From: Bacillota bacterium
GTDB taxonomy: Bacteria; Bacillota; Clostridia; Acetivibrionales; DSM-1351
DNA length: 45,300 nucleotides
NCBI GenBank assembly: GCA_023433945.1
Contig: JAEYTP010000144.1
Span: 1-45,300 of the forward strand
Reading direction: 5' to 3'
The stretch's first letter is position 1. Each line of letters opens with the position of its first letter. The translations under genes and the position numbers were made by a program. Below are positions 17,103-25,199 of this stretch, one piece after another. A model generated the notes under the pieces. The model made no database searches and was not told the DNA's origin. It was given only the letters and a program-made list of their open reading frames with translations.

Positions 17103-17975
17103 CTAAATACCATTCATAGATAATAATGCAGGCAATATTACAATCATTATTATTGAAAAGAACATAATCATCATTGGTAAAAGCATCTTTGTAGAAGCTT
17201 CTTCCCCAAGCCTTTTTACTGCATTCTTTCGCATTTCCCAGCACTCAGAGGATTGGAGCCTCAAAGCTATAACTAGTTCATTTCCGCCCCTTTTAATGCT
17301 TTGAATAATAGTAGAAATAAAGCGACTGATTTCGGGTGCTTTTAACCTCTTGGCAAAATCACTGTAGGCATCTGCTTCACTTCTACCAGAATGAATTTCA
17401 GCGATAGTTTTATTTACTTCGCTATAAAAATAGCCATCTGCACTGGAATCTCTAGATATCTTGTCCCAAGCCTTTGTAAGTGTTAGCCCCGCATTAATCA
17501 GAAGTGCCAGCATGTTTACAAAGTCTGCAAATTTAAGCTGTATCTCAAGCCTTCTCCGTTTAATTTCTTTATTTAGTCTTACATCCTGTAAAATCGCCAA
17601 AATGCTAAATAATATAACAATATAAATCCCGAATATTGCACTGAAACCAACAATAGAAGCCACCGCAAGCTCACTTAAAATACATAACGTAAATATGGTA
17701 AGCTTGTAAGCATGGAATATTCTTAGATAATAGGCAGAATACTCGTTTCCATAGACTTCACTTATTTTTGTCTGAAGCTTTCTATCATAAGTAGTTTTAT
17801 ATGAATATCTGAAACGCTCAAGAATAAATAGAGCACATGGAAGTAAATTTTTTATCACAAATTGTTTTTTATCCAGAGCCTCAATATATGTCTTGTAGGC
17901 GCTTCTTATGTACAAATGAAATGCGGCTAGGCCAATGGTTATGACACATAATAAAATACCGCTAGCTATTCTCAT
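17103..17975 (-). CDS. tadC: TadC-like type II secretion F-domain membrane protein
   Basis: An inner-membrane platform protein of the Tad pilus, 290 residues. There are hydrophobic segments at the N-terminus, around 90-130 and at the C-terminus. The T2SF core is visible as FADFVNMLALLINAGLTLTKAW and later RGGNELVIALRLQSSECWEMRKNAVKRLGEEASTKM. TadB and TadC are paired T2SF proteins on which the TadA ATPase acts. The ATG follows GGTGG. It is separated from tadB by 119 nt containing a 17-bp direct repeat. Confidence 0.88.
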   Translation of the reverse strand: MRIASGILLCVITIGLAAFHLYIRSAYKTYIEALDKKQFVIKNLLPCALFILERFRYSYKTTYDRKLQTKISEVYGNEYSAYYLRIFHAYKLTIFTLCILSELAVASIVGFSAIFGIYIVILFSILAILQDVRLNKEIKRRRLEIQLKFADFVNMLALLINAGLTLTKAWDKISRDSSADGYFYSEVNKTIAEIHSGRSEADAYSDFAKRLKAPEISRFISTIIQSIKRGGNELVIALRLQSSECWEMRKNAVKRLGEEASTKMLLPMMIMFFSIIMIVILPALLSMNGI

Positions 17976-18051
17976 GATTATCCACCAATACCTTTTTTCG
18001 AGGTTACAAATATTTTTATGTTATAAAAAGCGATGTTAGTTAGTCAAACAA

Positions 18052-18095
18052 ATATCCAATCAGGATTTATATCCAATCAGGATTTATATCCCAAC
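18052..18095. repeat. 17-bp tandem repeat just after tadB
   Basis: ATATCCAATCAGGATTT at 18052-18068 is repeated exactly at 18069-18085, and a partial third copy begins at 18086 and reaches the tadB stop codon. Confidence 0.85.
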
Positions 18096-18838
18096 TAAAA
18101 CTTAATGTTCATAATCTTTGAGGAAATAAGCCAAGACAGCGCTATCATGAGCATACATACCGTCATAACAACCCTTCCAATTGCTGTGGTGAAAACAGGC
18201 TGCATATACTCCCAGCTAGTTGTAGAAAGTACAAGAATAATACCAATAGGTAAAATATTAAGTACCTTTTGTTCGAATTTTCTAGCAGCCAGCATGGTAT
18301 CAATCTCCTGCTTTATTTCTATTTTGTCATTAATAATAGCAGCAGCATTTTTTACTGCTTCGACAAGATTCCCACCCGTTCTTTTAGAGGTATAAATAAC
18401 GTCTGAAAAGTTCTTTATGTCAGCAATTCCAGACCTGTGTGCAAAATCAGACAGTGCTTCCTCTATGGGGGTATTCAGAGATAATCTGCTGATGATAATT
18501 TTGGTCTCTTTTATGATATCTGCCTCACCATCAGGATAAAGCATCAACAAATCGTCAATAGAGCTTTCAAAGGCACGTTCAATGGACTTACCTGCTGACA
18601 AGGATGAAGCCAATGATGCCAGAAGTTCTTTGAATTCAATGTTCAGCTCCTTTTTTCTAGCATTAATAAGAGCTGTTTTTTTATATTTCAAATACAGTAC
18701 ACCAGAGGGACAAATTAGAAATGATATAAAAATACTATGGTAAAAGATATATGCCATCAAAAAAACTATGGCTATAGAAAAAAAAGAATATGTTATCTTT
18801 TGACGAGTTGACATAATATAAGTATCATAGTTTATCAT
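18095..18838 (-). CDS. tadB: TadB-like type II secretion F-domain membrane protein
   Basis: Partner of TadC in the pilus platform, 247 residues. There is a double hydrophobic segment at about 15-50 and two more near the C-terminus. The T2SF domain between them carries ELLASLASSLSAGKSIERAF and DVIYTSKRTGGNLVEAVKNAA, which match the family pattern. I chose the ATG at 18838 because GGGAGGAGG lies directly upstream. A start 21 nt earlier would contain that site. The 3' end carries short tandem repeats. Confidence 0.88.
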   Translation of the reverse strand: MINYDTYIMSTRQKITYSFFSIAIVFLMAYIFYHSIFISFLICPSGVLYLKYKKTALINARKKELNIEFKELLASLASSLSAGKSIERAFESSIDDLLMLYPDGEADIIKETKIIISRLSLNTPIEEALSDFAHRSGIADIKNFSDVIYTSKRTGGNLVEAVKNAAAIINDKIEIKQEIDTMLAARKFEQKVLNILPIGIILVLSTTSWEYMQPVFTTAIGRVVMTVCMLMIALSWLISSKIMNIKF

Positions 18839-18864
18839 ATTAGCCTCCTCCCATTCCATATATA

Positions 18865-19006
18865 AGTAAGCCTAGCTAAAAAGAATTCATCTTTATTTCA
18901 GGTTTGTCCCATATATCATCTATTCATAAGTAGCCCTACAAAAAATGAATACGTCTTGATTGCTGGTTTTTCCCATCTCTATCTACTCATATGTAAGTCC
19001 AGCTAG
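18865..19006. repeat. 64-bp degenerate tandem repeat spanning the tadA 3' end
   Basis: Three related units are offset by 64 bp, with matching anchors AGTAAGCCTAGC (from 18865), AGTAGCCCTAC (from 18929) and TGTAAGTCCAGC (from 18992). The third copy is the last eight or so codons of tadA with its stop. Shared internal words include GAAT-C-TCTT and TTTTCCCAT/TTGTCCCAT. Confidence 0.75.
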
Positions 19007-20206
19007 TGAAAGCTTGAAGGTGTTCTGAAGCTTATTTTCGGTTCTTTTCAGGCTTCCTGAAACAGTTTTTATATCTCCTGTTTGATGCTCCTCAAACACG
19101 AAAATTTGATTAAGTATAATTATGTTATCCTTTATACCTACAACCTCGGATATCTCCATTGTTCTTCTGGATTTATCCCTTAACCTAGATAGGTGAATAA
19201 TTATATCTATAGCAGAAGCTATCTGTTTTCTTACACAGTCTAAAGGTAGCTGTAATGTGCTAAGAATCATTGTCTCCAGTCGTGATAGCATATCCATACT
19301 TGAGTTTGCATGACCCGTTGACAAGGATCCATCATGCCCTGTGTTCATTGCCATCAGCATATCAACTGCCTCAGCACCCCTTACCTCACCAACGATTATT
19401 CTGTCAGGCCGCATTCTGAGGCTAGTCTTTATTAAATCGCGCATTGTTATCTCACCCTTACCCTCGACATTACAATTTCTTGTTTCTAATCTCACTAGAT
19501 TTAAGACATTCTGAATCTGTAGTTCAGCGGAGTCCTCTATGGTAATAATTCTCTCATCAGCTGGTATACAACCTGACAATGCGTTCAAGAAAGAAGTTTT
19601 TCCGCTACCCGTTCCTCCCGATACAAAAATATTGTATTTAGCTTTAACAAGCATATTGAGGAATTCAGCAGCCTCATCAGTAAGGGATTTGTATTCAACT
19701 AATTTTTTCATACTCATGGGTTGTTCGGGGAATTTTCGAATCGTAAGAATTGGCCCGTTCAAGGCAATAGGGGGAAGAACTACGTTTATTCTGGAACCGT
19801 CCTTAAGTCGTGCATCCACTATGGGAGATGACTCATTAACATTTCTGTTTACAGAGGATACAATAATCTGGATAATATCCTCTAACTTTTGAGTTGTCTC
19901 AAATTGTGCCGTATGCTTTTGAGTACTACCGTACCTTTCAATGAATATGCTATCCGCACCATTTATCATTATTTCAGTAATGCTGTTGTCTTCAATTATA
20001 GGCTGTAAAACATCCAACCGTCTGAGGGAATTAAAAACATTATCAGCAATTTCTTTTCTTTGCAAAGGATTAATCAGCATTCCTTTTGTTTTTTCAAAGA
20101 CCTTTTGTATTATTAGTTCATGCAATTCATCATCATTGATATCCTTGCAAAGGTCAATTGCTTCACTCACCGCTCTCTTAACCTGCTCATAAACTTGCAT
20201 ATCCAT
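18983..20206 (-). CDS. tadA: TadA/CpaF-type pilus assembly ATPase
   Basis: A cytoplasmic secretion ATPase that powers Flp pilus assembly, 407 residues. Visible motifs are the Walker A GGTGSGKT (197-204), the Asp box region ITIEDSAELQ, the Walker B region RIIVGEVRG (269-277) and the His box TGHDGSLSTGHANS (289-302). The N-terminal domain has ITEIMINGADSIFIERYG, typical of CpaF. The ATG at 20206 follows GAGGTG. It is the second gene of the operon after tadZ. The 3' end is copied in the downstream repeats. Confidence 0.95.
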   Translation of the reverse strand: MDMQVYEQVKRAVSEAIDLCKDINDDELHELIIQKVFEKTKGMLINPLQRKEIADNVFNSLRRLDVLQPIIEDNSITEIMINGADSIFIERYGSTQKHTAQFETTQKLEDIIQIIVSSVNRNVNESSPIVDARLKDGSRINVVLPPIALNGPILTIRKFPEQPMSMKKLVEYKSLTDEAAEFLNMLVKAKYNIFVSGGTGSGKTSFLNALSGCIPADERIITIEDSAELQIQNVLNLVRLETRNCNVEGKGEITMRDLIKTSLRMRPDRIIVGEVRGAEAVDMLMAMNTGHDGSLSTGHANSSMDMLSRLETMILSTLQLPLDCVRKQIASAIDIIIHLSRLRDKSRRTMEISEVVGIKDNIIILNQIFVFEEHQTGDIKTVSGSLKRTENKLQNTFKLSLAGLTYE

Positions 20207-20290
20207 AAGCACCTCAAATCTAAAATAATTACCTCATATCTTCAATAGTTAGCGAAATCTATTTGACCCGAATCCTCAAATGTCATATCA

Positions 20291-21388
20291 TCAAGTATAT
20301 TCCAAGCACTTGATTAATTCATCTATATAAGGTGATAGCAAAGTGGGATTCTCAAACCTATCCACTGAAAAGAATAGGTTTTCAAAGTCACTAATAACCG
20401 GTATAACACAGGCAATTGGAGCATTAGATACATTTTTCACTTTATTTAAAAACTCATCCCCTGAATCAATCTTATTGCCAGCAATATAGGTTATATTCCG
20501 TATCTTTTCAAGGTTTTCACCACCCGAAATCTTATCAAAAAAATTAAAAAGAATTTTAGTTTTATGTAAACTTATATGAGTCCCATCTGTTATGCAAACC
20601 ACTTTATTGCTTGCCTCAAGTAGCGCAACAGTACTCGAATTTATAGTAGAAGGGCTATCTATTATAATAAAATCATAATGGTCGCTCTCTTTGATAGCCT
20701 TAATCAACATATTAACATCGTTGGTATTTAAGTCCGCATTATCCATGATGTTTTCAGATGGCTCAAAATAGAAAATACTCGTACTTTCATCAATACTTCT
20801 CAATATTCTGACTCTAGAAGCTAGATTAATATCGCCATTCTTCAAGTAATATAATACCTGAGCAAAATTTCCATTATTCTGTCCTTTTAAAAATAGGTTT
20901 GTACTCTGGCAACTCTCCATATTTAGATAAAAAACCCTTTTTGCCTTATTAGCAAAAGTTTGAGCCAGTAATAGTGATAACAATGTTTTGCCACTTCCAC
21001 CGACAGCAGAATGTATCATAATGATATTTGTGGCACAGCCCTGTCTACATGAATCCACACTAACATTAGAATCCAAAAGCCCCAACAAATCCCCTACTAT
21101 GCTATTCGCATTCTTGTATTTATATATTGCCAAGCCCTCATTACTGTTGTGCATTCCGCTAGAAAGTACAGCTATCTTTTTATAAAATATTAAGGAGGCA
21201 TACTCATACAAATCTTCCGAAACCAACAAAATATCTGGATTAAAGGTCTCTATTATCAAGATAAGTTCACTTTTTCTAGAACACTGACAAACACCAAAGT
21301 ATTCACTATAATTATGCACTAAAAAATTCGAAAGGTTATTTGCATACTCTTTGTCAGCATCAAATATTAGAAGCTTAACAGCACCCAT
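20291..21388 (-). CDS. tadZ: TadZ/CpaE-like ParA-family ATPase
   Basis: A pilus localisation ATPase, 365 residues. Residues 1-110 resemble a receiver-like domain (LLIFDADKEYANNL, DILLVSEDL), as in CpaE/TadZ. The C-terminal MinD/ParA domain has HSAVGGSGKTLLSLLLAQ (P-loop 130-135) and DFIIIDSPSTINSSTV. The deviant-Walker lysine position is Val, as can occur in TadZ proteins. It is the first gene of the Tad operon, about 300 nt downstream of a strong promoter. The ATG follows GGAGAG. Confidence 0.9.
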   Translation of the reverse strand: MGAVKLLIFDADKEYANNLSNFLVHNYSEYFGVCQCSRKSELILIIETFNPDILLVSEDLYEYASLIFYKKIAVLSSGMHNSNEGLAIYKYKNANSIVGDLLGLLDSNVSVDSCRQGCATNIIMIHSAVGGSGKTLLSLLLAQTFANKAKRVFYLNMESCQSTNLFLKGQNNGNFAQVLYYLKNGDINLASRVRILRSIDESTSIFYFEPSENIMDNADLNTNDVNMLIKAIKESDHYDFIIIDSPSTINSSTVALLEASNKVVCITDGTHISLHKTKILFNFFDKISGGENLEKIRNITYIAGNKIDSGDEFLNKVKNVSNAPIACVIPVISDFENLFFSVDRFENPTLLSPYIDELIKCLEYT

Positions 21389-21754
21389 ATTATCTCTCCA
21401 TACAAGAAATTTAAATAGAAATTGATTGTTTAAAAGAAATTGAAATAGTTTAGAAATTGAATTACTTTAAAAAAATTTAATCACTTTAGAAAAATTTAAT
21501 AAGTTTAAAAAAGTTTGAGTTAAGGAAATTGATATTTTTAAGAATTTGATTATTAATAGTACTTAATTATTTTAAAGAAATTGAACTAGTTTATAGCAAT
21601 TGAATTAGTCTAGAGAAGTTGAATAAGTTTATGTTAAATTAGAATTTAGGAATAGACTTAATACACAATTTATAAAATCAAGTATTAATTTACATTATAT
21701 TACATTTCTACAACTTGTCAATACTAAATTTAACTATATTCTCATTTATACTAC
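21389..21754. repeat. AT-rich leader region with about 20-bp degenerate repeats
   Basis: Between tadZ and the DUF4097 gene, about 21405-21640 is made of loosely repeated words such as AGAAATTGAATTAGTTTA with a period near 19-20 bp. No gene is supported here. The region is transcribed as the tadZ leader if the promoter at 21694-21721 is used. Confidence 0.65.
21694..21721 (-). promoter_or_regulatory. Predicted promoter of the Tad operon
   Basis: On the minus strand, TTGACA (21721-21716), a 16-nt spacer and TATAAT (21699-21694) match both consensus boxes exactly. The start site would be near 21687, giving a 5' leader of about 300 nt before tadZ. Confidence 0.8.
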
Positions 21755-22561
21755 TCAATACCCATCTATACTGATTTGACCCATTTTAGTTGAAACGTCA
21801 ACCTTTACTTCACCCTTTTTGCCGCTGAACTGGTTATGAGAAACAGTACCATAACTATTAATCTCTAAATCAGCATCAAGTGGAAAGTTTAGATTTATAT
21901 TTCCCTTATCAGTTTCAAAACGATAGGGTGCGCCTTTTTTCACACTGCCCTTAAAGCTAATATTGCCCTTATTTAAAGTTATATTTGTTTCACCATATAG
22001 CTTCGCACAATCCACCCTCACATTACCACTGTTTCCTGTATAATTTATAAGGCCCTCCAATTCATTTATTTCGCTATTTAAATCATCTGAATCCACTACT
22101 AGGGCGCCTATAAACCTATCATTTAGCTTTAGAGTCCCGCTTTTTTGCTTAACATTAAGCTGTGTTATCTGTCTAGGGATGTTAAGTTTTATTTCAGTGA
22201 AAATATCCATTGATTTGCTTCTTCCTGAATAATTGAGCGAAAAATTTACATTTCTATTACTTTGTGTGCATTCTAGCTTGAAGCTGTCCAGCATTTTTTT
22301 ACGTTCATCAGTACTTTTGGCGGCTCTTACAACATATTTGATTTCATAGGATAATACTTTACTTTCTGAAGAAGCATAAATCTGTATATTGGAAGTGTCC
22401 AGATCAATGTTTAAGGTGGATGTCCCTCTATCAAGCTTTATTACATCACTTTTGTAATCTGTTGTTTCCTGTTTTGATAGTTTTTCGTTTTCTTGACTGC
22501 AGGCTGTTGTACATACAATTATTAGTGCTGCTAGCATAAAAAAGAATAACCTTCTAATCAT
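21755..22561 (-). CDS. Lipoprotein with DUF4097 (putative adhesin-like) beta-helix
   Basis: A 268-residue protein. The N-terminus MIRRLFFFMLAALIIVCTTACSQ is a lipoprotein signal with Cys at about 21. The rest is a repetitive beta-strand pattern in which Asn, Gly and hydrophobic residues alternate (LNIDLDTSNIQIY, GTLKLNDRFIGALVVDS, GETNITLNKGNISFKGS, TDKGNINLNFPLDADLEIN), as in DUF4097/DUF4098 proteins. It should be anchored on the outer face of the membrane. GGGGG precedes the ATG. The gene lies upstream of the Tad operon, but the strong promoter between them suggests separate transcription. No specific function is known. Confidence 0.82.
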   Translation of the reverse strand: MIRRLFFFMLAALIIVCTTACSQENEKLSKQETTDYKSDVIKLDRGTSTLNIDLDTSNIQIYASSESKVLSYEIKYVVRAAKSTDERKKMLDSFKLECTQSNRNVNFSLNYSGRSKSMDIFTEIKLNIPRQITQLNVKQKSGTLKLNDRFIGALVVDSDDLNSEINELEGLINYTGNSGNVRVDCAKLYGETNITLNKGNISFKGSVKKGAPYRFETDKGNINLNFPLDADLEINSYGTVSHNQFSGKKGEVKVDVSTKMGQISIDGY

Positions 22562-22592
22562 TTTGCCCCCTGGTAATCATTGGTTAAAATGA

Positions 22593-22621
22593 ATGATACC
22601 ACGAATGATTGAAGGCCTCAA
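22593..22621 (-). promoter_or_regulatory. Possible promoter of the DUF4097 lipoprotein gene
   Basis: TTGAGG (22621-22616), a 17-nt spacer and TATCAT (22598-22593) lie 32 bp before the start codon. Both boxes deviate from consensus, so the call is tentative. Confidence 0.4.
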
Positions 22622-22673
22622 TTATTTCCTAGAATGCATTTTTATTAATGGACACAAAACTTATCAAAGCAAC

Positions 22674-23573
22674 CTAGTTTTTGTCTACAGTTACAGTTTC
22701 ACCCCATGCCGCTTTACTGAAATTCTCTTCAGCTTCAACAATACTCATTCCAAGTATTTTTATTTTTTCTATGTCACTTGTTCCAATGTTTTTATTTCCA
22801 CAGTCAAACAGATACCTGATAGCTTGAGGTCTAAAGCCTAAAAGCCTGGCACCAACTGTGTCTGTAGCAACAGGGTCAGTACCAGCAATAACTATACCGG
22901 TATGTCTTGGCAAGCCCTTGGAAGGACCTGTCCCTATCATAGCAGGACTTGCACTTACTATAGATAAGTCAATAGGTATATTTTCAGCCATTGCAGTAAT
23001 AAAACCATGTAATTCCTGATGTATTCCGCATTGCTTTTTGGGATGCCCATGTTGTTCTGCAGGAGGCCAGCTGAGTGCAATATTCTTTATAGCACCTGAC
23101 ATTGTTGCTTCCTCATGGTATTTGAGCTGTGTAAAGGAGATTATTACTGTAGCATCGTCCAGCAGAGTATTTATCTTTGTAGCTGGAACCTCTTTGTGAG
23201 CTAATTTTAGCTCTCTAAATGGACCATGATTTAAGTCCACCAATTCAACATTTTCTTGCTGTAAAATTTCACTATAACCAACCTGCTTCATTACATCTGG
23301 CGTTTCTCCATCAGCAGTTCCAGTTGCGACAACTACCCTCTTGGGTGATTTGCTCTTTACTAGTCTTATTATCTCTCGTAAGCTTTCAGGCCCTACAACT
23401 ACTCCCTTACTTGGACCTTTATTGTTAACCCAATTAGGGTCTATTACAACAACATCCTGCTTTCCAATATAATCAAGGATATCTAGAAGCTCCACTGCCT
23501 CCCTGATAGCTTTTGCTTCATCATCGTTCTTTGCAATTGCAACATTTGGGGTCATACACTTTCTATCTCTCAT
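22674..23573 (-). CDS. DUF362 domain protein
   Basis: A 299-residue DUF362 family protein without the ferredoxin-like Cys clusters that many relatives carry. Visible features are VVIDPNWV, RVVVATGTADGETPDVMKQ, a central DATVIISFTQLKYHEEATMSGAIKN and a C-terminal GIVIAGTDPVATDTVGARLLGF, which is the family's most conserved block. The biochemical role is unknown. GAGGTGG lies upstream of the ATG at 23573. A start 12 nt earlier would include that site. The protein has no signal peptide, so it is probably cytosolic. Confidence 0.82.
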   Translation of the reverse strand: MRDRKCMTPNVAIAKNDDEAKAIREAVELLDILDYIGKQDVVVIDPNWVNNKGPSKGVVVGPESLREIIRLVKSKSPKRVVVATGTADGETPDVMKQVGYSEILQQENVELVDLNHGPFRELKLAHKEVPATKINTLLDDATVIISFTQLKYHEEATMSGAIKNIALSWPPAEQHGHPKKQCGIHQELHGFITAMAENIPIDLSIVSASPAMIGTGPSKGLPRHTGIVIAGTDPVATDTVGARLLGFRPQAIRYLFDCGNKNIGTSDIEKIKILGMSIVEAEENFSKAAWGETVTVDKN

Positions 23574-23653
23574 AATCCACCTCATAGAAATATTATTAAC
23601 GCAAGCCTATAGGTTACAATACGTAATAGTATTTCCAACTATTTGGATAAAAA

Positions 23654-23720
23654 CCCCTATGAGTTGAAAATTAAGATTGGTACACCCTCTAAGTTAAGAA
23701 TTAGGATTTGTACCCTTAAG
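23654..23720. repeat. About 31-bp degenerate direct repeat
   Basis: CCCCTATGAGTTGAAAATTA (from 23654) and CCCTCTAAGTTAAGAATTAG (from 23685) begin two related units that continue AGATTGGTAC and GATTTGTAC. A partial third unit follows. They lie in the 330-bp gap between thiN and the DUF362 gene, which holds no gene that I can support. Confidence 0.6.
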
Positions 23721-23726
23721 AACAAC

Positions 23727-23769
23727 AAAAAACGACCCCATTCTTTTTTCCGCAAAAGGTCGATTTTTA
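23727..23769 (-). terminator. Probable terminator of the priA-thiN cluster
   Basis: CGACC (23733-23737) pairs with GGTCG (23758-23762), and flanking A-runs pair with T-runs across one bulge. On the minus strand the hairpin is followed by TTTTTTGTTGTT. It lies about 140 nt after the thiN stop codon. Confidence 0.65.
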
Positions 23770-23903
23770 TATAGTTATTATTTAGTAAGTTATACACTTC
23801 ATTTCTAGATTTTTAGGACTAACATTTGGGAATCACATCAATTATAAAAAAGTTCTTTTATTTTTGATACGATTAATTTTTTAGTGTGCTGTTTAATGAT
23901 TTG

Positions 23904-24539
23904 TTAATCACAGGACACAATTATCAACAGTATGCCCTCTGCAACCCTAACAGTTGCTTCATCCCACACAAACTCATTGCTAACTCCCCAGCTTGTTCCT
24001 AGCTTCATGTTTGCATCCTTCAAAGGGTATTTCAAGCCTTTAGTGGTTACTCCGTTTGCCTCTGCGGTAACAGGAATGAGCGATAGTCTTGAACCTTCCT
24101 TTTTGGGAATGGTTATCTGATTGCGGCACATATAAATCTCGTTCTTTTCATTAACAATACATGCCCTTATATTTTTTTCAACTAGTGTACGAAGCATCAG
24201 TATATTTGATATAGAATGATCCATACGAGTGCCCAATGCACCGATAAATATAATTTCATCAGCACCCTTAGCTATCGCATGCTCCAAGGCAAGCTCTGAG
24301 TCTGTCATATCCTTTTCTGCAGGATACTTTGACACCTCTATGCCCTGATTTACAAAATAAAAGTAATCCTCTGAGCTTACTGAATCAAAATCGCCTACAA
24401 GTATATCTGGCTTTATACCCATTTGCTTAAGATGAGCTGCTCCACCATCAACAGATATAATAAAATTAACATCAGCAAAAAAATGCTTAATATTATCATA
24501 ATTTTCAACTGTACCGCTACAAACTATAGCTACCTTCAT
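23904..24539 (-). CDS. thiN: Thiamine diphosphokinase (thiamine pyrophosphokinase)
   Basis: Converts thiamine to thiamine diphosphate using ATP. The 211-residue protein carries SVDGGAAHLKQMGIKPDILVGDFDSV, KYPAEKDMTDSELALEHA and IGALGTRMDHSISNILML, the three family signatures for ATP, metal and thiamine binding. The ATG overlaps the rpe stop codon by one base (TAATG), and GGAG lies within the rpe end, which indicates coupled translation. It is the last gene of the conserved cluster. Confidence 0.95.
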   Translation of the reverse strand: MKVAIVCSGTVENYDNIKHFFADVNFIISVDGGAAHLKQMGIKPDILVGDFDSVSSEDYFYFVNQGIEVSKYPAEKDMTDSELALEHAIAKGADEIIFIGALGTRMDHSISNILMLRTLVEKNIRACIVNEKNEIYMCRNQITIPKKEGSRLSLIPVTAEANGVTTKGLKYPLKDANMKLGTSWGVSNEFVWDEATVRVAEGILLIIVSCD

Positions 24540-25192
24540 TAGTAAGCATTCTCCTTAAGTTTTGCAATGGCAGCACCCACATCAGGTGCATTATAAACAG
24601 CAGAGCCGGCAACTATTACATTTGCTCCTGCTTTTGAAATTGTGTAAATATTGTTCTCATCAATACCGCCATCCACTTCAATATCGATGTTTATAGCGCT
24701 TCTTATAAGCATATTTCTGAGAGAAGCTATTTTGCCCGTACAGAAGTCCAGATACTTTTGCCCTCCAAAGCCAGGATTAACAGTCATTAGCAATACCATA
24801 TCTATATCATGCAGAACATAGTCCAATAGAGATAATGAGGTGCCCGGATTGAGGGCAACAGCTGCCTTCTTTCCGAAGGATTTAATAAGCTGTATTGTTC
24901 TATTCAGGTGTGTACAAGCTTCAGCATGAACAGTAATAATATCTGCTCCGGCATTTGCAAATAGCTCTATAAAATTATCAGGATTTGATACCATAAGATG
25001 AACATCAAATGGTAAATCCGTTACAGACCTCACATGCTTTATAATTCCAGGTCCTAAGGTGATGTTCGGAACAAAATGTCCATCCATAACATCAATATGA
25101 ATCATATCTGCTCCATTTTCCGCAACCTTTTTTATTTCATCCCCCAAGCATGCAAAATTTGCTGATAATATTGACGGTGCTATCTTTATCAT
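24539..25192 (-). CDS. rpe: Ribulose-phosphate 3-epimerase
   Basis: A pentose-phosphate enzyme that interconverts ribulose 5-phosphate and xylulose 5-phosphate. It is a TIM barrel of 217 residues. Signatures are PSILSANFACLGDEI, MIHIDVMDGHFVPNIT (metal-binding His and Asp), HLMV, MTVNPGFGGQKY and DGGI. The ATG at 25192 gives the normal N-terminus MIKIAPSILSA. An in-frame start upstream would overlap rsgA. The ribosome site AAGGG is about 11 nt away. It lies between rsgA and thiN as in other Firmicutes. Confidence 0.96.
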   Translation of the reverse strand: MIKIAPSILSANFACLGDEIKKVAENGADMIHIDVMDGHFVPNITLGPGIIKHVRSVTDLPFDVHLMVSNPDNFIELFANAGADIITVHAEACTHLNRTIQLIKSFGKKAAVALNPGTSLSLLDYVLHDIDMVLLMTVNPGFGGQKYLDFCTGKIASLRNMLIRSAINIDIEVDGGIDENNIYTISKAGANVIVAGSAVYNAPDVGAAIAKLKENAY

Positions 25193-25199
25193 AAATTCA

